Shown piece after piece: positions 45,532-55,716 of a stretch of DNA of 64,000 bases. Every line of letters begins with the position of its first letter. The stretch's first letter is position 1. The notes beneath the pieces are model-generated. The model saw only the letters and a list, made by a program, of their open reading frames with translations. It was not told where the DNA came from and did no database searches. This stretch comes from Nostoc linckia z4 (GTDB lineage Bacteria > Cyanobacteriota > Cyanobacteriia > Cyanobacteriales > Nostocaceae): the NCBI RefSeq assembly GCF_002608075.1, contig NZ_LAHA01000037.1, positions 1-64,000 on the forward strand. The letters are read 5' to 3'. Position numbers and translations under genes: made by a program.

Positions 45532-45846
45532 ATGTCAATCTACGTAGGGAACCTATCCTACAGCGTCACACAAGATGACCTTAGTAAGGTATTTTCCGAA
45601 TATGGTGCCGTTACACGCGTTCAATTACCCACAGACAGGGAAACAGGACGCGCACGGGGCTTTGGTTTTGTGGAAATGGAATCATCAGCCGCAGAAGACG
45701 CTGCTATTCAGGCTTTAGATGGTGCTGAATGGATGGGTCGTGTAATGAAAGTTAACAAAGCAAGACCACGAGAGGAGAAAGCTACTCGCTCTGGCGGTGG
45801 TGGTTGGCAAAAAAATAATAACAGTGGATACTCACGAGGGTATTAA
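45532..45846 (+). CDS. RRM-type RNA-binding protein
   Basis: 104 residues. One RNA recognition motif fills residues 1-80: RNP2 IYVGNLSY and RNP1 RGFGFVEM. A short tail (GGGGWQKNNNSGYSRGY) carries glycine and aromatic residues. This is the cyanobacterial Rbp type with a glycine-rich end, several of which are cold-induced and bind U-rich RNA or guide mRNA location. A long untranslated leader lies upstream. A clear terminator follows at 45974. Confidence 0.93.
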   Translation: MSIYVGNLSYSVTQDDLSKVFSEYGAVTRVQLPTDRETGRARGFGFVEMESSAAEDAAIQALDGAEWMGRVMKVNKARPREEKATRSGGGGWQKNNNSGYSRGY

Positions 45847-45973
45847 GTTTTGAGACGATTGACAAAGGCAAAAGCTTTATTAGCTATGTCTACGACGGGC
45901 TACGCCTACGCCAAGCAAAAACTACACCAAAATTAGCAGTTTAGTAGATAACTGAAGCTACAAAAATTGTAAG

Positions 45974-46010
45974 TAAGCAGTTCAGAAGAGCCTGAACTGC
46001 TTATTTGTTT
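45974..46010 (+). terminator. Terminator after the RRM gene
   Basis: TAAGCAGTTCAG, loop AAGAGC, CTGAACTGCTTA, then TTTGTTT: a 12-bp stem with a T-rich end. The rest of 45847-46243 contains a dispersed ACGACGGGCTACGCCTACGCC repeat (about 45891) and no gene. Confidence 0.85.
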
Positions 46011-46243
46011 GAAACATCAATGTTGAATGTAAATTAGCAATCTAATACTCTTCAACATAATTTAATTCGATGGTCAGCATAGTAATTTGTCTAGCAACAA
46101 GCTGTTACTCTTTGTTGGAGCTACTTGCATCCAAGGGGGAATTTTAGCTTAAGAGAGAAATTTTAATGCAATTTTGGTAAAGAACAATAGATAGAATGAA
46201 CAGAGTTAGCCTTAATGTCTAATCGCCAAAACCTATACATCTC

Positions 46244-47848
46244 ATGGATTTTGCTAATCTTGCATCCCAGTTAAATGCTGGAACGATCTTACCAGAGGGA
46301 ATTGTGATTCTCACCCTCTTGGGGGTTTTGATTGTTGATTTGATTTTGGGGCGTACATCCTCGCGTTCGATTGGATATCTAGCGATCGCGGGTTTATTAG
46401 CTTCGATTATCGCCCTGTCTTTTCAATGGGATGCTTCCAATCCCATCTCTTTTAGCGGCGGCTTTAACAGTGACAACCTGAGTATCGTCTTTCGCGGTAT
46501 CATCGCGTTGTCTGCCGCTTTTACTATACTGATGTCAATTCGCTACATTGAGCAGAGTGGCACCGCTTTAGCAGAATTCATCGCTATTTTGCTGACTGCT
46601 ACCCTTGGAGGGATGTTTTTATCCGGGGCTAGTGAGTTAGTCATGATTTTTATCTCCCTAGAAACCCTGAGTATTTCCTCTTACTTGCTAACAGGATATA
46701 CCAAGCGTGACCCCCGCTCCAACGAAGCGGCTCTGAAATACTTGTTAATTGGAGCTTCCAGTACAGCAGTATTTTTGTACGGAGTATCATTGCTGTATGG
46801 GTTATCAGGTGGACAAACTGAACTAAGTGCGATCGCCACTGGCATTGCCACAGCTAAGGCTGGTCAATCTTTAGGTTTAGTCATTGCTCTAGTGTTTGTA
46901 ATCGCAGGTATTGGCTTTAAAATCTCCGCCGCACCCTTCCACCAGTGGACGCCAGACGTTTACGAAGGCGCTCCCACCCCGGTAATCGCCTTTTTATCCG
47001 TAGGTTCCAAAGCAGCTGGATTTGCTTTAGCTATCCGCTTGCTGACAACAGCCTTTCCACTGGTTGTAGAAGAGTGGAAGTTTGTCTTCACTGCTCTGGC
47101 CGTTCTCAGCATGATTTTGGGTAACGTAGTCGCCCTAGCCCAAACCAGCATGAAACGGATGCTAGCTTATTCATCCATTGCCCAAGCCGGGTTTGTGATG
47201 ATTGGCTTAATCGCTAGCACACAGGCAGGGTACGCCAGTATGATCTTTTACCTCCTGGTTTACCTATTCATGAACCTGTGCGGTTTTACCTGCATCATTC
47301 TGTTCTCCTTGCGGACAGGAACCGACCAAATTGCCGAATATTCTGGACTATATCAAAAAGACCCACTTCTAACATTGGGCTTGAGTATCTCCCTACTTTC
47401 CTTGGGCGGTATTCCACCATTAGCTGGATTTTTTGGCAAGATTTACTTGTTTTGGGCTGGTTGGCAAGCAGGTCTTTACGGTTTAGTCTTGCTGGGTTTA
47501 GTTACTAGCGTTGTCTCCATCTACTACTACATTCGCGTAGTCAAGATGATGGTGGTCAAAGAACCCCATGAAATGTCCGACGCCGTGAAGAATTATCCCC
47601 CAGTAAGTTGGAATCTGCCTGGATTTAGACCTTTGCAAGTCGGCTTAGTGGTTACTTTAATCGCCACTTCCATTGCCGGGATTTTGTCAAATCCATTATT
47701 TACATTGGTTAACCATTCCATCACCCATAGTGCAATTTTGCAAGCAACAATCAATAGCACTGTACAAGCACAAAATCCACCAATTGTGCCAAACTTAGAT
47801 TCAGTAAGTCAGTCTCAACACGTAGTTGATTCGACTGCTAAGATTTAA
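46244..47848 (+). CDS. ndhB: NAD(P)H-quinone oxidoreductase subunit 2
   Basis: 534 residues, about 14 membrane helices. It is a proton-pumping subunit of the NDH-1 complex for respiration, cyclic electron flow and CO2 uptake. Recognised by [58 protein letters not shown] and [12 protein letters not shown], including the Glu and Lys residues used in proton transfer. Length fits NdhB with a somewhat long C-terminus (after about 510, poorly conserved). Monocistronic, with a strong terminator. Confidence 0.96.
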   Translation: MDFANLASQLNAGTILPEGIVILTLLGVLIVDLILGRTSSRSIGYLAIAGLLASIIALSFQWDASNPISFSGGFNSDNLSIVFRGIIALSAAFTILMSIRYIEQSGTALAEFIAILLTATLGGMFLSGASELVMIFISLETLSISSYLLTGYTKRDPRSNEAALKYLLIGASSTAVFLYGVSLLYGLSGGQTELSAIATGIATAKAGQSLGLVIALVFVIAGIGFKISAAPFHQWTPDVYEGAPTPVIAFLSVGSKAAGFALAIRLLTTAFPLVVEEWKFVFTALAVLSMILGNVVALAQTSMKRMLAYSSIAQAGFVMIGLIASTQAGYASMIFYLLVYLFMNLCGFTCIILFSLRTGTDQIAEYSGLYQKDPLLTLGLSISLLSLGGIPPLAGFFGKIYLFWAGWQAGLYGLVLLGLVTSVVSIYYYIRVVKMMVVKEPHEMSDAVKNYPPVSWNLPGFRPLQVGLVVTLIATSIAGILSNPLFTLVNHSITHSAILQATINSTVQAQNPPIVPNLDSVSQSQHVVDSTAKI

Positions 47849-47887
47849 TCTTCTGCATCTGAATAAAACTCTGTGCTACCAAAGAAG

Positions 47888-47921
47888 CGCCTGTTTGTTA
47901 ATTAGCAAACAGGCGTTTTTT
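47888..47921 (+). terminator. ndhB terminator
   Basis: CGCCTGTTTG, loop TTAATTAG, CAAACAGGCG and a run of six T: a ten-bp perfect stem 40 bases after the ndhB stop. Confidence 0.92.
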
Positions 47922-48068
47922 AAATTCGATTTACTGAGCCAAGATTTATCGCAGTTGAAGTATATTTTAGGAAATAAGCTTACCCAAAAATCCATATACC
48001 AAGATACTTTAAAGCCTATTGCCTATTGCCTACCATAGAACTACATTATCAATCCAAAATCTCAAATT

Positions 48069-49433
48069 CTATGAACAAATAGGTATTTTAATAACAAATT
48101 CTGCACCTTTACCGGGAGTAGAAAAACAGCTAAGTTTGCCGCCATGTTTTTCCACGATAATCTGATAACTGATAAATAAACCCAGCCCAGTGCCTTGACC
48201 TACAGGCTTAGTAGTAAAAAATGGGTCAAATAGCTTTGAGCTAACTTGTTCGTCGATTCCCAAACCATTATCAGCAATAGTAACCATTATCGAGTTTTCA
48301 TCGATTACTTCAGTAATAATTTGAATTTGGGGATTGTCAGTTGTTTGTGAATTGACTGCTGACCACCGACCATTGAGTGCCGACTTTTCCAAAGCATCAA
48401 TGGCATTCACCAAGATATTCATAAATACTTGATTGAGTTGACCGGGGTAGCAAGTGACATTGGGTAGTTGCCCATATTTTTTAACGACTTTGATTTCTGG
48501 ACACTCATCTTTAGCTTGCAGCCGATGATCCAAAATCATTAAAGTACTATCAATTCCCTCATGAATATTAACTTGCTTCAGTTCAGCTTCATCAAGTCTA
48601 GAAAAACTTCTTAATGATTTAACAATATCTTGAATGCGCTGTGTCCCCACCGTCATAGAATTGAAGAGTTTAGTTATATCTTCAATGAGGAAATTTAAGT
48701 CTATTTCTTCTATTTGTTGTTGAATTTCTAGAGGCGGATTGGGACAAATTGTTTGATAAATTTCCACTAATTTGAGTAAATCTTGAGTGTATTTATAAGC
48801 ATGATGGAGGTTGCCATAAATAAAACTCACGGGGTTATTAACTTCGTGAGCAATACCAGCCACCATCTGACCTAAACTAGACATTTTTTCAGCTTGGATT
48901 AGCTGAGTTTGGGTGAGTTGTAGTTCCTTTAGTGTTTCTTGTAAAGCAGTTGTACGTTCTTCAACCCGAATTTCTAGTTCTTCATTTGCTTTTTGGAGTT
49001 CTAACTCCGCTTGTTTGCGTTTTTGAACTTCTTTTGCTAACTGATCGATTTTTTGGTTGAGAAGAAGGAAATTATTGCTCGCTAAATTTCTATTTTCCAA
49101 CCGCAAAAGAATTAAAGCTGAAGATTCAGGAGACCAAGGTTGGATAACTGCTCCTTGAGTACGACACCTTAATGTTTGCCCATCATTTCTATTTAAAGTT
49201 AAAGAACCTAAAATCATAGCTCTACTAGTGGAACACGCTTGTAAATACTTGATAATATCGCTAGCAGGCTCAGTTACCAAATCAAAAAGCATTTTCCCTT
49301 GGAGTTCCTGACGGCGTAATTTCAGCATATCTGCTACTGCTTGATTGGTAGCTAAAACTTGACCCTCATTAGTTACTAAAAGTAAAGGTTCTGGTAAAAC
49401 TATGGCAAGTTCAATAAATTGTTCAGGAGTCAT
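48069..49433 (-). CDS. PAS histidine kinase
   Basis: 454 residues. PAS domain at about 10-125 (PLLLVTNEGQVLATNQAVADML), coiled coil 135-185, then an H-box SSLGQMVAGIAHEVNNP, N-box VNAIDAL, DNGLGIDE and GTGLGLFIS. No membrane segment and no receiver. The kinase core is very like those at 50383, 52641 and the C-terminus of the protein at 57277, so these arose from one ancestor. It lies about 80 bases after the MetOD1 gene, likely in one operon. A partner regulator is not evident. Confidence 0.92.
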   Translation of the reverse strand: MTPEQFIELAIVLPEPLLLVTNEGQVLATNQAVADMLKLRRQELQGKMLFDLVTEPASDIIKYLQACSTSRAMILGSLTLNRNDGQTLRCRTQGAVIQPWSPESSALILLRLENRNLASNNFLLLNQKIDQLAKEVQKRKQAELELQKANEELEIRVEERTTALQETLKELQLTQTQLIQAEKMSSLGQMVAGIAHEVNNPVSFIYGNLHHAYKYTQDLLKLVEIYQTICPNPPLEIQQQIEEIDLNFLIEDITKLFNSMTVGTQRIQDIVKSLRSFSRLDEAELKQVNIHEGIDSTLMILDHRLQAKDECPEIKVVKKYGQLPNVTCYPGQLNQVFMNILVNAIDALEKSALNGRWSAVNSQTTDNPQIQIITEVIDENSIMVTIADNGLGIDEQVSSKLFDPFFTTKPVGQGTGLGLFISYQIIVEKHGGKLSCFSTPGKGAEFVIKIPICS

Positions 49434-49515
49434 GGGCTTGCAATTTAAACTTGGACTAAACTTTACCGCTCTACACCAGAGCTAGTATGGTGGAATTAAT
49501 TTAGTAGCCAAGAGT

Positions 49516-50058
49516 TTACATAGATTCTACCCCTCTAAAGTATTCTCTACCTTCTACCTCTTCTGCCTCTGGGGTAAGTTTTAAATAAACGATAACTCTG
49601 CACCCAAAATCTCCCTGTGCTATGGTATTTTGCAATTGCACTTTCGCATATCCTAGATTATTCGCTGCGATGGTTCCAAAGACATTTGAAGTCATCATAC
49701 ACATAGCAGGACGATTAACAACTTTGTCCCCAAATGGACAAACGCGATTACCAAAAACAATTTTTTCATCATCCTGTTCAATAATATAAAAATCACCTTG
49801 AATGCGTTTTTTTAAATCAACTAAGACATCAGCTACTTGCTTTTGGGAAAGATGTGAGACTTCTAAAGCAGATTTATAATCTTGGTTAATCTGACTACCC
49901 ATCCTTTCACCAACTACACTAATAAATCCAGAAGCCTCTTCTAAGCCAACTACATCCTGTAATGTACCAGATAATTCTCTGATTAATGTACGTAAAAATA
50001 GATCGCGTTCTAAGGGGAGATTCAGGCTACTTATTGAATGATTAAAGGAAGTTGACAT
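49516..50058 (-). CDS. Methanogen-output-domain-like protein (MetOD1)
   Basis: 180 residues from ATG 50058; a GTG five codons upstream is equally open. Seen: helical N-terminus ([37 protein letters not shown]) and a Cys-containing C-terminal domain ([50 protein letters not shown]). This resembles the methanogen output domain 1 found near histidine kinases. The three or four Cys could bind a metal. It is placed between two kinase genes and may modulate them. Confidence 0.65.
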   Translation of the reverse strand: MSTSFNHSISSLNLPLERDLFLRTLIRELSGTLQDVVGLEEASGFISVVGERMGSQINQDYKSALEVSHLSQKQVADVLVDLKKRIQGDFYIIEQDDEKIVFGNRVCPFGDKVVNRPAMCMMTSNVFGTIAANNLGYAKVQLQNTIAQGDFGCRVIVYLKLTPEAEEVEGREYFRGVESM

Positions 50059-50382
50059 AAACTTTAAAAACACAACTTTAGAACTACAGTTTTAGAGTTC
50101 CCAAAAATAACTCTCAAGTAACTGAAATCAAGAGTTTTAATTTGTGTTAATGGTTGAATTTCGTATAAGCCGATATTGATACGCTTCTATTATCCAAAGG
50201 AAAATTTATGTAAACTATTTTTTAATAAAATTGAGACAGTATGCTCTCAAGATTTTCTATTTTATCACATCATGGGAACGAGCGATCGCCCTCTGGGATC
50301 GCTTTTCTGTACTACGTCACGATCGCCATGACAAAATAGTACTTGCGTAAGTCTTAACATTATTAGAAAAGATTTAACTATC
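50059..50382. other. Intergenic region between kinase genes
   Basis: 324 bases, AT-rich. It holds a HIP1 site near 50282 and a lone MITE end word (CTTGCGTAAGTCTTA near 50343). Probably the promoter of the MetOD1/kinase unit. No palindrome assigned. Confidence 0.4.
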
Positions 50383-51429
50383 TTAATAAAGTGGGATGGT
50401 GATTATAAATTCCGATCCTTCTCCCAACACAGAATTTACTTCCAAAGTTCCCTTGTGTTTTTGCACAATGATTTGATGGGCAATTGATAATCCTAATCCT
50501 GTTCCTTTACCCACCGTTTTAGTTGTAAATAAATGGTTAAAAATTTTTTCTTTTATTTCAGCTGATATTCCGACTCCATTATCTTTAATCCGAATCAAAA
50601 CATGATTTTTATCTTCAGTTAGGGCAGTATGAATTGTAATTTGATTGGGATTGCCCTTAATTTCATCAAAAGTCAATCCAGAATTAGACTCTTCTAAAGC
50701 ATCAATAGCATTTGCTAATAAATTCATAAATACCTGATTGAGTTGCCCAGGAAAGCATTCTACTAATGAAAATTCACCATAATCTTTAATGACTTGAATA
50801 GCAGGACGATTTTTATTTGCTTGCAAACGATGTTTGAGAATAACGAGAGTACTATTAATACCTTCGTGAATGTTAAAGAGAATTTTTTGTTCTGTGTCTG
50901 CTCTAGAGAAAGTTCGTAAGCTCTTGCTGAGATTGGAAATTCGATCTGTACCTTCTTTGATTGAAGAAATGAGTTGAGGCAAGTCCTCACGAATAAATTC
51001 CAGGTCAATGGAGTTGCTTTTTTTTTGAATTTCCTCAGATGCTTGAGAATAAGTTTGCTGATAGATATCTAACAAAGACAATAATTTATCAATATACTCT
51101 TGAATCGGAGTTAAATTACCTGCTATAAATCCAATGGGATTGTTAATTTCGTGGGCGACATCTGCAACTAGACTTCCTAATGTGGACATTTTATTTTCCA
51201 TCATCTGAAGATTAAAAACCATCATTTCTAGTTCTTGACTTCTTTCTTCTAATTTATTTTGATATTCTTGTAACTCATAAATTACTTGTTTCAGTAAAGA
51301 TTCTTTCTTTTTATTGATATCTTCTAATCTCATGCGGTCTGCCTCAGACCTCTCCAACTGTTTTTTGATGATTCTATTGGTTTTTCTGAGTTGTTGAATT
51401 TCTTTTTCACAATCAAAACTTTCCATCAA
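50383..51429 (-). CDS. Soluble histidine kinase with N-terminal coiled coil
   Basis: 348 residues. The first 80 are a coiled coil (KEIQQLRKTNRIIKKQLERS). Kinase core: H-box STLGSLVADVAHEINNP, N-box LANAIDALEES, IKDNGVGISAE and GTGLGLSIAHQI. No sensor domain of its own, so input must come from a partner, most simply the FIST protein whose gene ends three bases upstream. No membrane segment. Confidence 0.92.
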   Translation of the reverse strand: MMESFDCEKEIQQLRKTNRIIKKQLERSEADRMRLEDINKKKESLLKQVIYELQEYQNKLEERSQELEMMVFNLQMMENKMSTLGSLVADVAHEINNPIGFIAGNLTPIQEYIDKLLSLLDIYQQTYSQASEEIQKKSNSIDLEFIREDLPQLISSIKEGTDRISNLSKSLRTFSRADTEQKILFNIHEGINSTLVILKHRLQANKNRPAIQVIKDYGEFSLVECFPGQLNQVFMNLLANAIDALEESNSGLTFDEIKGNPNQITIHTALTEDKNHVLIRIKDNGVGISAEIKEKIFNHLFTTKTVGKGTGLGLSIAHQIIVQKHKGTLEVNSVLGEGSEFIITIPLY

Positions 51430-51432
51430 ATT

Positions 51433-52584
51433 TTACTGAACTCCCAAAATTAAAGTTACAAAAGTTTCATTGTGAAATTGCGTTTGATTCATGAGGTCTA
51501 TAGGAGCAATCTCTCCATTAGAATAAAATCCACAGATAGGTAAATAATTGTCCAGACAAATTTTGGTATTTTCGTACTCTTCTTGTGCCCTAGTACCAAG
51601 TATTTGCCTACGAGCTACACATGAAAAAAATAAAACAGCACTTGGTTCTTTACCTGGATAATTATTTAAAGCATTCATAAATGATGCTTTAGAAGCTGCA
51701 AGAATATCTTCATAACCTGCTTCAGAAATTTGAATCATTGCTTGGTCAGGAATATCTGCAAAAAACGTGATACTACCAGATTCTGGTTCGTAAGCAATGG
51801 GCGCTCTAATATAAAAGTTGTCTGTATCTTGCTCAAATACTGCTAGGGGATATTCCATTGAAGGAGGAAGCAACCCTAGATAATGATGATAAAAATCCAA
51901 GGCTGGTTTACCATCTATTTCATAGAGAATATTCTTATCTACTTTAGTTACTTTGCTGATTTGGCCAATGGGATGCCAACCACTTGCAATACCATGAGAA
52001 AACAATATTTTGCCGCAAAAAAGTAGAATTGGTACAGAATCACTTAAAACTTCTGTTTGAAAAAATTGGTATGTATTTTGATATTTTGACTGGTCAGCTG
52101 CTAAACCGCCAAAGATTGGTACATTTTGACCAAGAGCTAGTTTTAAGCCATTTAATATAGAAACACCACTAGTTGTCAGACTCTCTGGATGAGTTAAACA
52201 TAGGCTTGGTGCTGTTGTAGTTTTTGCTTTGGCTTGTTCTACAGCTTGTTTGGTTGCAGTAATTGTATCAGCTGAAATGTGGCGTCCAACTCCAGCATAA
52301 ATTTCTACTTCGTCTGAGCAAAACAACATTAAAGTAATTGAGTCTTGCTGAAATTCTAAAACTGAAGAAATTTCACCATCTGTTGTTCCACCAATTAATT
52401 CAATTCCGCTAAAAGCTTGATGAATTTGCTGCAAAATTAGGGAATGCTCAAAGTCAATTGCAGCAAAAAGAATTCCAGCTTGGGGAATATCTCCTGCCAA
52501 AGAAGTGATACATTGTTGAATAACGTCCTTAACTGCTGATAGAGAATCTGGATCGTTACTGTGACCTACTACTGCTTTGAACAT
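51433..52584 (-). CDS. FIST sensor protein
   Basis: 383 residues with FIST N (about 30-225) and FIST C (about 230-365) domains: LIGGTTDGEISS, ITLMLFCSDEVEIYAGVG, GGLAADQSKYQNTYQFF, LLFCGKILFSHGIASGW, LFFSCVARRQILG and the end CGFYSNGEIAP. FIST proteins are thought to bind small ligands such as amino acids and signal to kinases or cyclases. The gene lies between a REC-kinase and a kinase without a sensor and is almost joined to the latter. Confidence 0.9.
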   Translation of the reverse strand: MFKAVVGHSNDPDSLSAVKDVIQQCITSLAGDIPQAGILFAAIDFEHSLILQQIHQAFSGIELIGGTTDGEISSVLEFQQDSITLMLFCSDEVEIYAGVGRHISADTITATKQAVEQAKAKTTTAPSLCLTHPESLTTSGVSILNGLKLALGQNVPIFGGLAADQSKYQNTYQFFQTEVLSDSVPILLFCGKILFSHGIASGWHPIGQISKVTKVDKNILYEIDGKPALDFYHHYLGLLPPSMEYPLAVFEQDTDNFYIRAPIAYEPESGSITFFADIPDQAMIQISEAGYEDILAASKASFMNALNNYPGKEPSAVLFFSCVARRQILGTRAQEEYENTKICLDNYLPICGFYSNGEIAPIDLMNQTQFHNETFVTLILGVQ

Positions 52585-52640
52585 AACATTGATTGATATA
52601 TAAATAATTATTTTCGTACAAGATAATAGTTGCGAAATAT

Positions 52641-53957
52641 TTAAATTGGCAGCTTAATAATAAATTCAGAACCTTGACCTGGTGCTGAATTTACTTCCAG
52701 AGTTCCTTTATGTTTTTCCACAACAATTTGACGAGCAATAGATAGTCCTAATCCTGTACCTTGACCTACAGGTTTGGTGGTGAATAAATGGTCAAAGATT
52801 TTTTGTTGGACTTCAGGGGACATGCCCACACCATTATCTTTAATGCGAATTAAGACATAATTATCTTCTGTAAGGCTAGTTTCAATCAAAATTTTGTTGG
52901 GATTGGTTTCAATTTCAATATAGCTACGCCCTAAATTAGATTCTTCTAAAGCATCAATGGCATTAGCTAATATATTCATAAATACCTGATTTAATTGTCC
53001 GCTAAAGCACTCTAAATCTGGTAAATTACCATAATTTTTGATAACTTCAATATTGGGACGACACTCTGATGCTTTTAAACGATGTTTGAGGATCATAATT
53101 GTACTATCAATACCATCATGAATGTTGCAATAAACTTGGCGATCGCTGTCTGCTCTCGAAAAGTTTCGCAAGCTGGTACTAATATTACGAATCCTTTGAA
53201 CACCTTCTTTCATGGAAGAAATTAATTGAGGTAAATCAGAAAGTATATGCTGCAAATCCATCCCTGCAATTTCTTCTTGAATTTCTGCAACTGGATAAGG
53301 ATAATGCTGTTGATATAGCTCAATTAGCTTAGTCATTGCTTGGAAATATACCGAAGCGTGACCGAGATTACCATGAATAAAACCAACTGGATTATTAATT
53401 TCATGAGCAACCCCCGCAACTAACTGACCAAGTGCAGACATTTTTTCTGTCTGTACAAGCTGAATTTGTGATTCTTGTAAATCTTTTAATGCTTTAGACA
53501 ACGCTGCTGTTCTTTCTGCAACTCGGTTTTCTAAAGTTTTTGTCAGATTTCGTAATTGCAAATGGGTTTTAATTCTAGCTAGTAATTCTTCTTCATGAAA
53601 AGGTTTTGTAATGTAATCCACTGCACCAATATTTAGACCTTTAATTTTACTATCTGTATCTGAATTTCCTGTCATAAAAATTACAGGTATATCGCAAGTT
53701 TCAGCATTTTGTTTCAGCTTTTTACATGTTTCAAAACCATCGATTTTTGGCATCATTACATCTAATAAAATTAAGTCAGGTAGTCTATATTCAACTTGTT
53801 TAAGTGCCTTTTCTCCATTAACTTCTGTTACAACTTTAAAGCCTGCATCGGTTAATATTTGAAAGACGATTTGTAAATTAGTAGTAGTATCATCTACCAC
53901 TAAAATCAAAATCTCTTCCGAGACATTAGATATATTTATTTCTGGTTTATAGCTCAT
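52641..53957 (-). CDS. Receiver-histidine kinase
   Basis: 438 residues. Receiver at 12-130 (ILVVDDTTTNLQIV, phosphoacceptor in LILLDVMMPKIDG, Lys in YITKPF), coiled coil 130-175, H-box SALGQLVAGVAHEINNP (about 180), N-box LANAIDALEES, IKDNGVGMSPE and GTGLGLSIARQI. First gene of the REC-kinase/FIST/kinase unit. An N-terminal receiver suggests that another kinase controls it. The core is 60-70% like its neighbour by eye. Confidence 0.93.
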   Translation of the reverse strand: MSYKPEINISNVSEEILILVVDDTTTNLQIVFQILTDAGFKVVTEVNGEKALKQVEYRLPDLILLDVMMPKIDGFETCKKLKQNAETCDIPVIFMTGNSDTDSKIKGLNIGAVDYITKPFHEEELLARIKTHLQLRNLTKTLENRVAERTAALSKALKDLQESQIQLVQTEKMSALGQLVAGVAHEINNPVGFIHGNLGHASVYFQAMTKLIELYQQHYPYPVAEIQEEIAGMDLQHILSDLPQLISSMKEGVQRIRNISTSLRNFSRADSDRQVYCNIHDGIDSTIMILKHRLKASECRPNIEVIKNYGNLPDLECFSGQLNQVFMNILANAIDALEESNLGRSYIEIETNPNKILIETSLTEDNYVLIRIKDNGVGMSPEVQQKIFDHLFTTKPVGQGTGLGLSIARQIVVEKHKGTLEVNSAPGQGSEFIIKLPI

Positions 53958-54702
53958 GTATTTAAATTAATTTAACTCCTTATTACTTGTCGAATGCGAT
54001 CGCAAGCAAGCTATCTCATTTGCTTAACTGACTGAAAAATTTACAGTGTAACAATACTATAGTTCCCAAAAACTCTAATAACAGCAACATTCTGACATCA
54101 AAAATTGAGATTGTACTAGGGCGATCGCCACATATGGATATACCACCAGAATCTCGTTTTTTTTACAATTAGTCATTATTACCCTTGTTTTTTAAAGAAC
54201 GAGCGCTAGCTAACAAAAATATTTTTCATGCTGTATTGAAAGTTTTTTTGTTCGTCAACAGTATTTATAATGATGCAGACAACAACGTAATAATTTTTAT
54301 CAAAAAAATATAAATACAGATAATTACGGTTATTTTTTTTTCAGAAAAAAACAACAATGGCCAAGTAACTTGTGAAATATTCAAATACATCATATTTACC
54401 GCTATCAGCGGAGTAAGTATCAAGTTCATACTTGGGAAAACTTGTAACTATCGTGAATTTTTTCACAAAACTACGCCATAGATAAAAAAGCTATTGCCTT
54501 AGTTGCGTTCTCATTGATGTCAGGACTTACGCAGAAATCACCGAAAATCTAACCACAGAGAACGCAGCGAAAAGTATGAGCGGAGATTCGCAACCATCAT
54601 CACTTTTCAAGACAGAGAACACCGAGAAATAAGAGTTTGCAATGTTTGTTGCGTAAGTCTGAGATGCCGATCGATGAAATTTAATTAGCTCAGGAATTTT
54701 TT
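53958..54702. other. Long AT-rich intergenic region before the terpene cluster
   Basis: 745 bases between divergent units. It contains HIP1 sites (about 53999 and 54120), AT-rich DNA (54160-54350), and a MITE-like element at 54522-54660 close to the terpene synthase start. No gene or RNA recognised. Promoters of both units must lie here. Confidence 0.5.
54522..54660. mobile_element. MITE-like element, 139 bp
   Basis: AGGACTTACGCA at the left and TTGCGTAAGTCT at the right are near-perfect inverted ends, shared with the element at 30853-30974. The interior differs and carries ACCACAGAGAACGCAGCG and AGACAGAGAACACCGAG, pieces of another common cyanobacterial repeat. It sits 43 bases before the terpene synthase ATG and could affect its promoter. 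Confidence 0.65.
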
Positions 54703-55689
54703 ATGGAAGAATTACTTTTTCCTGGTTTACACTGCCCATTTGCACTCAAAGTTAATCGGCATGTTGATGTTTTACAAGAGTTTGGTATTGAATGGGTGGT
54801 TCGCTTCAATCTCTTGGCCAATGAATCAACTTATAAGCGGTTTTGTAAGTCTAATTTCTTTTTATTAGCTGCATCTGCCTATCCTGACAGCGATATTGAA
54901 GAAATTAAGATTGCAAATGATTGGTTAAGTTGGGTTTTTCTTTGGGACGATCAATGTGATTTATCAGATTTAGGAAAAAAACCTGACATTTTAAAGCTCC
55001 ATAATCAGAGATATTTAGAAATCTTAAATGGGGCAGCCGTTACAAGCGAAGATACAGCCCTTGTTCTTGCTTTAAGTAACCTCAGAGAAAGGATTCTTGC
55101 AAAAACGAGTGTAATATGGTTCCATCATTTCATCACTAGCTTTCAGGAATGGTTAGAGGCATGTACTGAGGAAGCAGCAATCCGCGCCAAGGGAATCGTA
55201 CCAGATGTGGATACGTATATCATGACGCGTAAATCAAGTATAGGTGTCGATGCTTTTCTCACTTTGACTGAATTTTGCCATAATTTAACGATTCCGGACT
55301 TTATACGAAAACATGAAATAATTCTCAAATTGCAATTTCTTACAGGACATATCATTGCCTGTTGTAATGATATCTTTTCTGTATCTAGAGAAATGTTGAG
55401 TGGTGATGTTCATAATTTAGTATTGGTACTGCACTATCAACAGCAAATTCCGATAAATCAGGCAATTTATCGTGTAGTAGAAATGCATAATAATGCCATA
55501 CAAACAATGATGAATTTAGAAGCATCTCTTCCCACATTTGGAGAAGAAGTAGATGCTGAACTTGCAAAATACATATCAGGAATGCACGCTTGGATACGCA
55601 GCAACCATGACTGGTATTCCCAGACAAGTCGCTATCAAAGTATCGAAAGGCTGGAACTAACACAAAATTATGAAGTGTTGAATTCTTGA
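54703..55689 (+). CDS. Sesquiterpene synthase
   Basis: 328 residues. Class I terpene cyclase: Asp-rich motif DDQCD at 82-86 (FLWDDQCD) and second metal motif N222-D223-x2-S226-x3-E230 (CCNDIFSVSRE), plus a C-terminal Arg-Tyr (TSRYQ). It likely cyclises farnesyl diphosphate. Nostoc relatives of this kind (germacrene-A- and selinene-type synthases) lie next to a P450, as here. The product cannot be read from sequence. ATG 54703 follows TCAGGAATTTTTT, a weak ribosome site. 27 bases separate it from the P450 gene. Confidence 0.9.
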   Translation: MEELLFPGLHCPFALKVNRHVDVLQEFGIEWVVRFNLLANESTYKRFCKSNFFLLAASAYPDSDIEEIKIANDWLSWVFLWDDQCDLSDLGKKPDILKLHNQRYLEILNGAAVTSEDTALVLALSNLRERILAKTSVIWFHHFITSFQEWLEACTEEAAIRAKGIVPDVDTYIMTRKSSIGVDAFLTLTEFCHNLTIPDFIRKHEIILKLQFLTGHIIACCNDIFSVSREMLSGDVHNLVLVLHYQQQIPINQAIYRVVEMHNNAIQTMMNLEASLPTFGEEVDAELAKYISGMHAWIRSNHDWYSQTSRYQSIERLELTQNYEVLNS

Positions 55690-55716
55690 GCGAGACTTAA
55701 CCCGATCAAAAATTAA

